Assembly (NCBI GenBank): GCA_015501075.1
Contig: JADNYJ010000111.1
Span: 1-64,000 of the forward strand
From: Gymnopilus junonius
Taxonomy: Eukaryota; Basidiomycota; Agaricomycetes; Agaricales; Galerinaceae
DNA: 64,000 bases
Reading direction: 5' to 3'
Positions 9,961 through 21,283 of this stretch are shown in pieces. The translations under genes were made by a program, and so were the position numbers. How positions within the stretch are numbered: position 1 is the first letter of the stretch; each line of letters starts with the position of its first letter. The notes beneath the pieces were generated by a model. It was not told the origin of the DNA and made no database searches. It was given only the letters and a program-made list of their open reading frames with translations.

Positions 9961-12609
9961 ATGGGCAAGGAATCTGTTGACATCGTCGTTCAAGAAGCTC
10001 GGAGTAATACTGCCTCTCCTCAGATGACCCAATCACCTTCCCTAACTCCACCGCCCACTCTCGCTCCGGCGGTCATGCTCTCTGCTGCCGAAGGCGAAAA
10101 GTCCACAACACCGACTTTGCTGTCTCAAGAAATTTCCCAGGAGGGTGTGGTGGTGAAGAGCCTGGAGGACGTTAGAGAACCGAGTTTGGATCCGCGCGTT
10201 GACCTTCCGGATGATGCTCGGCCCGATGACGATGAGCTTGACGAGTCGCTTAGGCAGCGCTTCAGCCATATTGCTTTCAAGAGACAAGAGAGCCCCGACT
10301 CATCCTCTGAGAAAGGCAAGAAGAGGCAGGAACCTATTTACGTCAGTCGCACTCGTTCGTGTCCATGGAAGTCGCGTCTTGACATTCTGTGTAGATCGAA
10401 TTCGCCCCAGGAGCTCGCCAAAACCCAATCACCTTTTCCTTAGGAAAAAATGGGCTATTACGGCCATCACCTGTTTCTATACAGTCTTAGTATGTAAGAT
10501 TCGTTTCTAACAGCATCTAATGAAGGACTCCGATGCTGATTCAGTCCTTTGCATTGCAATTAACAGCGTCATGCGCATCGGCTTACAACCTGGGATTTGC
10601 AAGCATGACACGCGACCTGAATGCAACCAACTTCCAAGCTTCCATCGGTTTAAGTGTGTACGCACTCGGGTTCGGCATCGTGCCTCTCGTAACTGCTTCA
10701 TTCAGCGAAGAGTTCGGAAGGCAGCCGTTGTATATTGGTTCTGGAATCGTGTTTTTGCTGATGTATATGATGATCGCACTGTACGTATCGTCACTTCTTC
10801 TATGCCTCACACAGTGTGCATATGGATCTGGGAATGGGAACTTATTCTGTCTTCATTTCCTGTGATGTGATACTTGCAGGGCAAAAAATATCCAAACGGT
10901 CATTATTGCTAGGTTTATCCAAGGCGCGTGTGGGTCAACAGGGGCGACGATGGTGGGCGGGACTATAGCTGATATTTGGACTCCTAAAGAGTTCGCAATT
11001 ATTACCTTCCATTCGTATGGCCGTCCTGACAAATTTTCTCGTTGCTGTGTACAGTCGGGGATTACCCATGTCCATATTCTCGCTAATGGCCTTGGGCGGT
11101 ACAGGACTGGGACCTGTCTTTGCTGGTTGGATCGAAATGAATCCAAAACTCGAATGGAGATGGATCCAGTGGGTAGAAATGATGTGAGCTTAATGCCCTT
11201 TCATGCGTATATCGGTACTGCATCCCTTGCTAACATCTTCCCTTTCCTTTTCTTGGCTTCTTGTGCAGCATATGCGCATTATTCCTCGTTTTGCTCCCCT
11301 TTGTTTTGACAGAAACCAGATCCTCTATTCTTCTTATGCGAATCGCCAAAAAAATAAGAAAAGAGACTGGGAACCACCACATCCGCGCTCGTGTAGAGGA
11401 TGAAAGGTCGAAACTTAGCACACTCATTTGGATCTCGTGTACGAGGCCTGTTCGTGAGTAGATCCTTTTGCTTTATTCTAATTTTTGGCCGCTCATGTTA
11501 TCGATTATCCTATTTCTAAAGATCTCATGTTGACAGAGATGGTGGTACTCAGCTTCAGTGTAAGTATCATCGGCTCTTTTTTTTTTTTGACCAATTCCAA
11601 ACAAATATACTTAGATCTGGGTAGGTTTCGCTTGGGGGGTGCTCTATTGCCTCATCGAGTAAGCACATAATTTTTTCTGTGGATCAGTGTTCTGATTTTT
11701 TTTGGCTTGTCTAGGTCGATAAGCGGTGTTTTCAGCAATCTGCACCACTTTAATATTGGATTTATAGGCGTCGTATTTTTGACGATATTGTAAGTCTAAC
11801 CAACGCATGTCTTTTGGGGCATACTCATCCTTAAATGAACGTACTTCGCAGCATTGGCTCTTCCATCGGATTCTTGTCGAACATGCTTCAAGAGAAGTTA
11901 TACCAGTATGTGCGATCCCCCTATATACTCCCATCCTGTGTTCTCAGACTTTTTTTGTTCCTCTTATCCAGGGAAAACTTTCCCATCCGAGGACCCGAAG
12001 CTCGCTTGTATTATGCTTGCTTCGGTGGTGTCCTGTTACCTGCGGGCATGTTTATTTATGCTTGGTCGTCGTTTGAGCGCATTCCATGGATTGCACTCGC
12101 GATTGGAATTGTGTTGATCATATGGGCGGTGTTCATCATCTACGTAGCGGTTTTTACGTACTTGGCTGATTGGTCAGTAATCTCTCCTTTATTTTATTTT
12201 TACCTTTTGATTGTGTGTTTAGTTATGGACCGTTCGCTTCATCTGCGCTTGCTGGTCAAAGCCTTGCCCGTACGTGTACCTTTTGTGGAAGAGCATTCCT
12301 CGTCCTCATCAATGGTTTCTTCTCCTCCATAATCAGGAAACTTAGCGGCCACGGCTTTCCCACTCTTTACGACTCAGATGTACCAAAAACTGGACTACAA
12401 ATGGGCTAACACTCTCTTTGGATGTTTAGCCGCTTTGATGATTCCCATACCATTTGTACGTCTAGCTTCACTTTCTCGGCTTTCCGTTTTGCATTCTGTG
12501 AGGATATTTGACTGATTTATCTTGGTATTCCAAGGTCCTCTTTTTCTACGGTCCTGCTATTCGGTCAAAGAGTAAATTCTCTAGCGCTGTGATGAAGCTC
12601 CAGCAATAA
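9961..12609 (+). CDS. MFS transporter, DHA1-like (copy 1)
   Basis: Major facilitator drug/polyamine:H+ antiporter-like protein, expected in the plasma membrane. Residues 1-120 are a hydrophilic, acidic cytosolic tail (REPSLDPRVDLPDDARPDDDELDES). Then IEFAPGARQNPITFSLGKKW leads into the first helix. Loop 2-3 reads EEFGRQPLYI (motif A-like). Helix 5 carries GGTGLGPVFAGWIE, the antiporter motif C type. After a basic central loop (RIAKKIRKETGNHHIRARVEDER) the second six helices follow, with GFAWGVLYCLIES, RGPEARLYYACFGGVLLPAGMFIYAW, CYGPFASSALAGQSLAR and PIPFVLFFYG, and a short tail ending MKLQQ. I could join about eleven short introns with no frameshift, so the gene looks intact. One intron uses a weak donor (GTTCGC, about 10990). 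Substrate cannot be told from sequence. Confidence 0.88.
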
Positions 12610-12699
12610 ACCATCTGAGTGATGCGTTGGACTGTCACCTTTTCTGTTCTTCGTAGGGTATACTGTATATTCCGCCTCTTAATCATGAATCAAGCATAT

Positions 12700-13080
12700 T
12701 TTCAACCTCGTCCGCCTACCCCACATACTACCACCATTGCCTTCCCTCGTCCATCTTCGCATTCTTACAGCAACTTCTATCACAACCATCATCACCCCAA
12801 CTCCTCGACTTCCTCTTTATCCTCAAACGCCTCCGCTACCAATGGTTATGGAGGGCATCAATTCGGAGCAGCAGGTCTTATGGATGCGGAGTTGCCCAGG
12901 AAGAAAGGCAGCGTCAGTTCGGGATCGGCAAGCAGTAGTATGGTGGAGAACGAGAGGAAGAGATATGAGTTGCAGTTGAGGGTATGGCGCGCAAGGATAC
13001 GGATCCCGGGGAATGCAATGTTGAAGGTGTCTGGGTGAGGCTGGGGATATTTTGGACCGGGAGAGGACGTGAGTTCAAGT
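12700..13080 (+). pseudogene. stranded 3' fragment of APP1 (duplication remnant)
   Basis: This is a copy of the last part of the APP1 gene, lying about 90 bases after the MFS1 stop. It keeps the HSYSN...NSSTSSLSSNAS and NGYGGHQFG segments, PRKKGSVSSGSASSS and ENERKRYELQLRVWRAR. Compared with the full gene it lacks about 50 bases before GAAGL, and about 20 bases from the FRDPGEC segment so that it stops early at 13036-13038. It has no catalytic part and no start of its own, so it is almost surely non-functional. It marks the junction of the duplication. Confidence 0.85.
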
Positions 13081-13309
13081 TATGGTGGGTGTTGAATGAT
13101 GAGTTGAGAAGAGAGGAGAGGTTGACAAATAAACTGAGTTGAGTTGATTTCCCTCTTTTTCCTTCTTCAGCAATGTTTAGATTAGAGTGTGGCCGTTGCT
13201 GAAGTCTTGATTATGTTGTACATACCTGCCCGCGGTGTGTATACGATAGAGTTATAATTATTTTATACTTTGGATGGATCAGGATTCTGGATGGGCACAG
13301 GTAAATTAC

Positions 13310-14480
13310 CGTGGCAGCCGTGCACTGGCCGTACCAAGTTGCACGCACACATTTTAAGTTGCACGGCCCTTACGGGTCTAGGGCGAATATCTAGGCATAG
13401 CACGGGGAGTCTTTTATGAGCTGATTTTATTGATTAAATGATGAATGGGTAAGATGTATATGGACTATTTAACGTTATAATATACAATTAATTAACCTGT
13501 AGTTACTTAAACAGAATACTTGATACTGACCTTTGCCTGGTAAACTGAAATTGCTCTCACCAGCAGATGCTCAATGAATCGTCGTCTTTCACAGTTGAAG
13601 TACATTCCTACAGTTCAAGAAGGTTAAATACTATTATCAGGATGCTATATATTCTGAAGAAGTGGACTCACAGATGCAGAGATTGAAGAAGTTGCCATTT
13701 TCTAACGCGAAGTAATTCCTTTTCCTATGCCAAAATAAGTGAACATTTGTAATTAATCCTTAATTGAAGTTCAAAAATGATTCTTTTGCTAAATTTCTCA
13801 CTGGATAAGAGAAAAGGAATTATATTGCACGCATTGACACGGTAGACTTGCAATTGGCACGCACTGCCACGGCCGTGCACGCACGACTAAAATTTTCAAG
13901 TTGCACACACACCAAAGATTTTGCACGGCCGCTTCACGCACCATGTTAATCGATCCTGTCTTCACCCAGCGTAAAATGAAGTATGAATTGATTTTGTCTG
14001 CTGGGATGTACCATCGTGGCGAAAATGACTTACTCTGCAGTCCTGATACTCAAAAGGAAATGTACAGAACTTTCTGAAGATTATAATTTCTCGCTTTGAT
14101 ATTAATTCTGGTCGTTATTCATGTAGAATGATAAGGACACCTGGTCCGAACAATGTCTAATGTTAATTTAGGCGCCTAGTCGGCGTCCTTTCTCAATGCT
14201 AGAGTATCAATACTCCTCGGCATATATTATAAAATTTAATCATTTATCTATAAACTTCTTTCCATATATAAGTTAATCCTCCCATATCTACAGTGCTCTC
14301 CAGTCTTTTACAAATCTTGTAATGGGTGGTAAGTCCTCCAACACGGTACATGCACGCACATACCTCAGACACGCACGACCACGGCCATGCCACGACTTTT
14401 TCCAAATGCCCATTCTGGATCCTCAATGCTCAAGTGTAATAGCCATAAGCCCCGTATATACTAAGCCAAATGCACGGCCT
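13310..14480. repeat. GCACG-rich repeat insertion specific to unit 2
   Basis: Blocks rich in GCACG, CACGGCC and GCACGCAC occur at about 13310-13378, 13826-13944, 14340-14400 and 14464-14475. The first two keep a common order: GGCCGT, GCACGCAC, an A/T run ending ATTTT, AAGTTGCAC, GCACGGCC. Between them lies AT-rich DNA without genes. No such blocks occur in unit 1, so this is probably a repeat or transposon inserted into unit 2. Its ends and class are not resolved. Confidence 0.5.
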
Positions 14481-15576
14481 TCTTTGGGGCAAGCGCTAGC
14501 CTTCTTTGCCTCTTGCCTCTTCCCTTGAGTCGATTAGAGCAGTAGAAAAGCTACAGTACGTAGAGTATAACAGCCGCATGAAGGTCCTTTCTCCACAGCA
14601 TCAAATCGAAGCCTTGCTGGATCAATATTAATTATGCCTTGCTCTTCTTCGAATTCGACCCTCTGACTTGGTTGCACAATTGCTAATTTCGAGGCTCAGA
14701 GCACAGCTGCTAGACCCTCGGGTTATACTAAGGAATTATAATTGATCTTCAGTCTTTCAGTTCAGATATACAGTGACCGTATTTTACTCTGATTCTGCTA
14801 CTACATCATACTTTTTTTTATAATGCCTAGTTGCTAACACTGGCATTCACGATCTTCACTACCTTCTAGTAAGTAAATTCTGACTCATCGAGTCAGTCCC
14901 TTTGCTCAAATAACCAACTAATCGAATGGGCTTAACCGACTTTGGACGGCTAGTTGTGCCTTTTTTAATTTTTAATCATGAGGAAACCCCAACCGATAGC
15001 ATCACACCCTGTCTATTTCTCGCTGTTGCTTTCTTTGCGGGTAAATTGTCGCGTCATCAGGTCGTGAAAGTCCATGATTCTGTTCGTCAGTATATAACTT
15101 CGGTGATCCGCGCCGAACTCTACCATTTACTTGGCGGAATGCGAAAGATCCGAAAGCTAGTAGCATGAGTCAGGCAAGGCATAATTAATCTAGGAGTACT
15201 TCTCTTTCAGTCTGACACGGGTCTTTCATGGAGGCATACCTTTGACTTCAGAGCTTTTTTAAGCACGAGCTTCGAAGATGATCCACTTCATAGTACTGAA
15301 GGAGAATGAGAAGTTGATTTGGACAGGAATAGAGGCTAAAGCTAAGGTTGACAGGCCTTGGTCGTTTGAGTCCCAAAGCGGGCCTTGTGATCCGAAGGCG
15401 GGATTGATCATTGATGAGCGGAAAAGGAAGGATAGGTCCGTACCCACGCGCGGCATGCTATGGCATATCACGCGCAAAGAGATGGCGGACATCTTTCCTC
15501 CCGCAGCCATACTGTTTACTGTAACACCTCGCGAATCGCGATACTCATCTCACCGGACCCACTACCCTGAAACTTG

Positions 15577-15584
15577 TATATAAA
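15577..15584 (+). promoter_or_regulatory. TATA box of MFS2
   Basis: TATATAAA lies about 100 bases before the MFS2 start codon, at the position matching the MFS1 TATA box. Confidence 0.55.
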
Positions 15585-15683
15585 GTAGAAAAATCACGTT
15601 AATGGAGTCATTCAAGTCATCCAGGTCTTACTTCCTCGTCCGTTCTCTTCTCCTCCGGGCTCCTGGAAAGAAGCCTACAGACG

Positions 15684-18314
15684 ATGGGCAAGGAATCCGT
15701 TGACGTCGTCGTTCAAGACACCCAGAGTAATGCTTCCTCGTCTCACATAACCCAATCGCGCTCCCTGACTCCACCGCCCAGTCGACCGCCTCTCGCTCCG
15801 GCGGTTATGCTCTCTACTGCCGATGGCGAAAAGTCCACAACACCGACTTTGTTCTCGCAAGAAATTGCTGAGGAGGGTGTCGTGGTGAAGAGCCTAAAGG
15901 ACGTTAGAGAACCGAGTTTGGATCCGCGCGTTGACCTTCCGGATGATGCTCGGCCCGATGATGATGAGCTCGACGAGTCGCTCAGGCAGCGCTTCAGCCA
16001 TATTGCTTTCAAGAGGCATGAGACCACCGACTCATCCGCCGAGAAAGGTAAGAAGAGGCAGGAACCCATTTATGTTAGTCGTACCCGCTTTTATGTAGTG
16101 GAAGTCATGTCCTGACGTTCTGTGTAGATTGAATTCGCCCCAGGAGCTCCGCATAACCCGGTCAATTTTTCTCTTAGGAAAAAATGGGCTATTACGTCTA
16201 TTGCATGTTTCGCTACTCTCATATCGTGTAAGATTTGTTTTCAACTGAAACCCACCTTAAACTCTGATATTAACTCGATTCCCTTTCATTGTATTCGACA
16301 GCGTCAACCTCATCGGCTTACAACATGGGATTCGCCAGCATGACACGCGACCTGAATGCGACTAACTTCCAAGCTTCCATCGGTTTAAGTGTGTACGCAC
16401 TCGGGTTCGGCATCGTGCCTCTCGTAACTGCTTCATTCAGCGAAGAGTTCGGACGGCAGCCGTTGTATATTGTTTCTGGAATCGTGTTTCTACTGATGTA
16501 CATGATGATCGCACTGTACGTATCCTTTACCATTTCTCCCATGCCTCGCATTGTTTCATATGTGATATGTACAGGTCGAAAAATATACAAACAGTCATTC
16601 TTGCTAGGTTAATCCAGGGCGCGTGTGGGTCGACTGGGGCGACGATGGTGGGTGGGACTATAGCTGATATCTGGACACCTAGAGAGTTAATAACTTTTAC
16701 CTCTCGTTCGTGTCCCTGTCCTGACAATTGCTTTCCTTGCTATGCACAGGCGCGGATTACCTATGTCCATTTTTTCAGTGATTGCGTTGGGAGGCACAGG
16801 ACTGGGACCTGTCTTCGCTGGCTGGATTGAAATGAACCCCAAACTGGAATGGAGATGGATCCAGTGGATACAAATGATGTACGTTCCATCGCTTGTCAGG
16901 AAACGTTCAAACATATATGTTACTGCTTATTAACATGGTCTCTTTTATTTTCCTGTTGCGTTCTTGTCTAGCATATGTGCACTCTTTCTCGTCCTACTCC
17001 CTTTTGTTATGAGGGAAACCAGATCCTCTGTTCTTCTTATGAGAATTGCCAGAAAACTAAGGAAAGAGACTGGGAATCATCACATCCGTGCTCGTGTAGA
17101 GGATGAAAGGGCGAAACTTAGTACACTAATTTGGATCTCGTGTACGAGGCCCGTTCGTGAGTGACTTTTTGCTTCTATTTTCATTTTCAGCTGCATGCAT
17201 CTGATTGATTATCTTGTTTCTGTAAGATTTCATGTTGACAGAGATGGTAGTGCTCAGCTTCAGTGTATGTATCAATGGCTCTTTGCCCTTTTCGAGTTCA
17301 TTCTAAAAATACGTTTAGATATGGATTGGTTTCGCTTGGGGAGTGGTCTATTGCCTCGTCGAGTAAACACATGACTTTTCCGTACATCATTAGTTTAATT
17401 TTTTTCGTTCATCTAGATCGGTTAGTGGTGCCTTCAGCAATTTGCACCACTTCAGTATTGGATTCACAGGCCTCATATTTTTGACGATGGTGTCAGTCTA
17501 ACCAATACCTGTCCTTTCCGGCATATTCATCCTTAAAGGAACGTATTTCACAGCATTGGCTCTTTTATCGGATTTGTTTCGAACATACTTCAAGAGAAGC
17601 TATACCAGTCTGTACCATTCCTCCTACGTATAATTTCATTCTCGTGTTCTCAAACTTTCGTTGTTCCTTCTATTCAGAAAGAACTTTCCTACCCGAGGAC
17701 CCGAAGCTCGCCTCTATTTCGCTTGCTTCGCTGGCATCCTGTTACCTGTTGGCATGTTCATTTATGCCTGGTCATCGTTTGAGCGTATTCCATGGATTGC
17801 ACTCGCAATTGGAATCACGTTGTTCGTATGGGCGGTGTTTATAATCTATGTAGCGGTCTTTACATACTTGGCTGATTGGTATGTGTTCTCTCTTTTTTTT
17901 TTCCACATTCTGATTGTCTAATGTGTATAGTTATGGGCCGTTCACTTCGTCTGCACTTGCTGGTCAAAGCCTTGCCAGTAAGTGTTACCTTTTGTGGAAG
18001 AGCATTCCTCGTACTCATCAATGGTATCTTTTTATCCATACATCAGGAAATTTATCGGCTACGGCTTTCCCATTTTTCACGACTCAGATGTCTCAAAGAC
18101 TGGACTACAAATGGGCCAACACTCTCTTTGGATGTCTAGCCGCTTTGATGATCCCCATACCATTTGTACGTCTAGGTTCACTTTCTCGGGTTTCCCTTTG
18201 CGTTCCATAAGGATGACTGATTTTTCTTCGTATCTCAAGGTCCTCTTTTTCTACGGTCCTACTATCCGGTCAAGGAGTAAATTCTCGAGCGCTGTTATGA
18301 AGCTCCAGCAATGA
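15684..18314 (+). CDS. MFS transporter, DHA1-like (copy 2)
   Basis: Tandem paralog of the MFS gene at 9961-12609, with the same exon layout, the same acidic N-terminal tail and the same motifs: EEFGRQPLYI, GGTGLGPVFAGWIE, GFAWGVVYCLVES, RGPEARLYFACFAGILLPVGMFIYAW and PIPFVLFFYG; it ends MKLQQ. It is also free of frameshifts. Coding differences are few and patchy. One 90-base run (16364-16453) is identical to copy 1, while introns are clearly diverged. It differs slightly in the tail (FKRHETTDSSAEK) and in one helix (CFATLIS). It converges with the MYND gene at its 3' side. Probably both copies are expressed transporters; substrate is unknown. Confidence 0.88.
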
Positions 18315-18640
18315 ATCATCTCAGTGACGTATTTCTCTCTCTTTTTTCTGCTTTTCTGGGGCATACTGTATATTACGCCTCTTGATTATGCTTCGAGGGT
18401 AATTGTTTTCCTACACGCAGTCGACTTCTTGTTCACCTCCAGTGTCTGCGGGCGCTGTAGCGTCAAGCCTCCTGTATTTGATTAGTAGACTTTAAAGCAC
18501 TGCAACCTTCTTACACATAGAATTTCTAGAAGTTTCCTGTCTATAATACTCATAGAGTAGTCTGTATAAATATTCCTTCTCCGTCCTTCCGTTCCCGGGC
18601 CTGTAGGTTGTTGTCCCCCATACCTTGTCCAGGAACCACT
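18315..18640. other. convergent intergenic region
   Basis: 326 bases lie between the ends of MFS2 (plus) and the MYND gene (minus). The first about 80 bases still match the region after MFS1; the rest is unique. No gene is seen. Confidence 0.5.
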
Positions 18641-21283
18641 CTATTGTTTAGATTCAATAAATGCACAGATAAGGAAGTACGCGGCCTGTCGTCCTTCATG
18701 CGAAATTGGAGCATTGAAACTCTGCAAAACGTATAGTAAGGTCTGATCCTCCGATAGTGACTGAAGATATTTCGAAGAATGAAAATTTAATGATCATCTA
18801 GAAGGCACGAAGAAGTGTCGCACATACAGAGGTCATAAAACTCTTCTTTCGATAAATTCGGCAGTTTCTGATGTTCAGCGTCTAGAGGGATCCCGACTCG
18901 CTGCATTGAAGGGGTTTTTCATGAGCGAAGCCGAAGAGAAGAACAGAAGGGGAGAACGGAAGGAAGTGGAGTTACTGACCTTGGGGTTAACGCAATGTAC
19001 CTGACGAAGTGTAAGCCCGAGGGTCTCAGCGGTGCTCTGGGCCGCTTGAGCTTCTAGATATTGGAGGAAGGCGGCTTCATGATCGACGAACGCGTCTAGG
19101 GAGGCCATCAGGCGGATTAGAGATGGCGTTTGAGGAGTTTTGAAGATGTTCTTGAGTTTCGATTTCTAAGGCACGCCAAAGAATGAAGGAAGAAAAGGTC
19201 AGGTAAGGTAAAGTAAGTCATCGGCCAGCGGGGTCCTGGATGAATACTGAAAAAAGAAGCAAGTAGGGACGCACCAAAGAAGGCACACTCTCGCATCGGA
19301 CCATGAGCACCTTTATCGAGCGCGGGTTATCACGCGCTATGGATCCAGGAGCGTCTTCATGCCATCTCTTGGAATGCATGATCAAGCTCGCGTGCTCATT
19401 GTTCTTATTCAACAACGGACCCCAATCTGCCAGACACTCCGCTACACCCGCTCCTCCTCCCACATGCATCTGGCCACGTCCATGTCCATAACCATCAACT
19501 TGAAGTTGGTCCCCCATATCACCTACATCGATCCTATCAAACGCAGCCTCGGAAAAAGCAGGCAAGACACCTATGGAGATGCCTTTTGATAGGAGGCGCG
19601 AGTCGTATTGGAGTAGGTGGATGGAGATATCGAGTTCTTTCATCCTCAAGGAGAATTGGCGCAGTTCGGATTTGAGGTGGAAGAAGAGCGCGCCGAGGAT
19701 GTCGCCTGTGGGGTTGACGCCGTGTCGCAGGCCGGAACGGCGGATGGAGGTGACGTCCCAGCCGTGTAAGGGGTTTATGGCGCTCGTGTAACCTAGCCAT
19801 TCGCCTTGAGGTGTGAACATTAATCTAAGCAAAATATTTTAGATTATAAATGAATGATAAAAGCCCAAAAAAAGAACGTAGAATTGGTAAACAGGTTAAT
19901 TACCTATTCGGAGCCTTGAACCCCCTCAAATCCAACGAAAACGGCGCCAACACGCCAGTATGCCAGAACCGATTAAGAGCGAGCCGATGCTGTGGCGTGA
20001 GCATCGCCAACACCTTCTCGCGATCGTCCACCTGGAAAGGATCGAGCAAGGTCTCTTTCATACTCCCCATCGCCTTCGCAAGCGTATACGTGCTCGCGAA
20101 CATCTCCATTGGGCGCTTAACACTTGCTGCCGGCTGGGCGGAGTATAGTTTCCCCCTTCCTCGTGTTTTCAGCGTCGTTTGGAAGGACATCTCGTTGGTG
20201 TTGTTGTTATTGTTATCTGCAGCTCTAATGAGGGCCGAGTCCGCCTTGGAGTGGTATATGAGGTTAACGCAGTACCGCAAGTACGACGCGGCTGTGTCGG
20301 GGAGTGAGGCGGAGTAGAGGAGGTGCGTGGCGAGTTCGGCTGATTCGTCTAGGGAGGGTCCTGGGGTGAGTAGTGCACAGAGGACGACGAGCATGCGGTT
20401 CAGAGTGAGTGCGTTGGTGCTGTTTAGGAGGATGTCGAGTTTGCCGGTGTAGGTGCTTGGGAGGGCGTTGACTGTTTCGATGAGGTTCCGGATGTCGGGT
20501 GCGGCTGGTTTTAGTTAAATGGTCATAAAAACTGGAGGAATTGGGAGATGCGGACGGGGTTCATGTGCTTACCTGCCATACAGATTTTATAATCCCTACT
20601 CAACCCCTCCTCTCGCAATCCCTCATTACATCGTAGCTGTAACAGATCATATGGTGGATATCCCGTGTTTTTATATACATCAACGGCAGAGGACGATGGT
20701 AGGAACTTGGACTCGGAAGTAAGTGGGTGTCGATTCTCCACTATCCATTCTGGGTCCCATTGCGGGTTGGCATAGGGGTGCTGGCAATCGAGACGGTGTT
20801 TTGGCCAGTGTTGGCGTTGACATCGGCCGGAGCAGTACTGTGGTTTATAGAGATGGGGAGAGGGAGGGTTATGGTTGCGTTTAGGTTCGGGTAGGTTTAT
20901 GGTAGAGATAGGTTTTGGGGTATACGTACTTTGACGAGAGAACACTAGGTTTGCATGGTCACAATCGTTAATAGACTTCGTTTTCAAAATTAAAGTGGGC
21001 TTGTAAGGGCATTTACCTGAGAACACGATAATAAACCAACATTACAACACCCCTCCGTGCCTGGCCCTGCACTTGTACTTCTACTCGAAGCATTAGCACA
21101 CGGAGCCTGGGAAATAGTCCTCCCATTCGGTCCTGAACCCAGTCCATAGGACATCAAGGATTCTAGCGACTGTTCATGCTCAAGTGAGCTCGAGCTGCTT
21201 TCTGAGCGGTTTTTGATGGAGAATATGGGGGGACGGCGGAGGCGGGAGAGGAAGTGGCGGTAGTGGTGGTAGTCGATGATCAT
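18641..21283 (-). CDS. MYND-type zinc finger protein with DUF4470 region
   Basis: Fungal-specific protein, probably a protein-interaction or regulatory factor; no exact role is known. The start is ATG 21283. Exon 1 gives a Ser-rich leader and ...PCANASSRS...TEGCCNVGLLSCSQ. A 15-nt micro-exon (20930-20944) adds CSLVK, and the next exon YCSGRCQRQHWPKHRLDC completes the MYND zinc ligands. The DUF4470-like block follows: WDPEWIVENRHPL...YPPYDLLQLRCNEG...DYKICMAAAPDIRNLIETVNALP. A long helical C-terminal part includes MLTPQHRLALNRFWHTGVLAPFSLD, EWLGYTSAINPLHGWD and MASLDAFVDHEAAFLQYLEAQ. Likely last exons give DAEHQKLPNLSKEEFYDL and SLSEDQTLLYVLQSFNAPIS, stop at 18641. The last two joins do not keep frame without one extra base each, so the 3' end is less certain. 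Confidence 0.75.
20930..20944 (-). other. 15-nt micro-exon of the MYND gene
   Basis: On the minus strand the sequence is ...AACCTAG, then TGTTCTCTCGTCAAA, then GTACGTATACC. It has a good acceptor and a good donor and exactly five codons (C S L V K). Without it the MYND finger would lack one zinc-binding cysteine; with it the spacing C-x2-C-x4-YC is correct. Confidence 0.75.

Larger units (their letters stand above)
7125..12688. repeat. unit 1 of a head-to-tail segmental duplication (APP1 3' end + MFS)
   Basis: This segment matches 12700-18392 in order and orientation. Shared blocks are the APP1 tail (7130-7500 with 12705-13035), an intergenic block (about 8360-8460 with 13225-13290), another (9160-9250 with 14978-15070), the whole MFS gene and about 80 bases past its stop (CATACTGTATATT...CGCCTCTT). 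The match stops where unit 2 begins and, in unit 2, at about 18392. That places the breakpoints inside the APP1 tail and just 3' of MFS. Boundaries are good to a few tens of bases. Confidence 0.85.
13081..15683. other. intergenic region upstream of MFS2
   Basis: I see no gene here. It contains the GCACG-rich insertion and, from about 14960, sequence alignable with the region before MFS1 (for example GGCATCACAC versus AGCATCACAC near 9176 and 14998). Confidence 0.55.
12700..18392. repeat. unit 2 of the segmental duplication
   Basis: This is the second copy of the APP1-tail/intergenic/MFS unit (see the unit at 7125-12688). It lacks the mariner-type MITE but holds extra GCACG-rich DNA at about 13310-14480. 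Its intergenic part is about 1 kb longer than that of unit 1 once the MITE is set aside. Confidence 0.85.

Noticed and set aside
13309..13872. CCGTGGCAG at 13309-13317 and CTGCCACGG at 13864-13872 as terminal inverted repeats of one transposon
   Set aside because: Only nine bases match, there is no target duplication outside them, and similar GCACG blocks continue beyond the right end.
19850..20317. 155-codon plus-strand frame
   Set aside because: It is antisense to a conserved exon of the MYND gene, has no motif and is best explained as a shadow.
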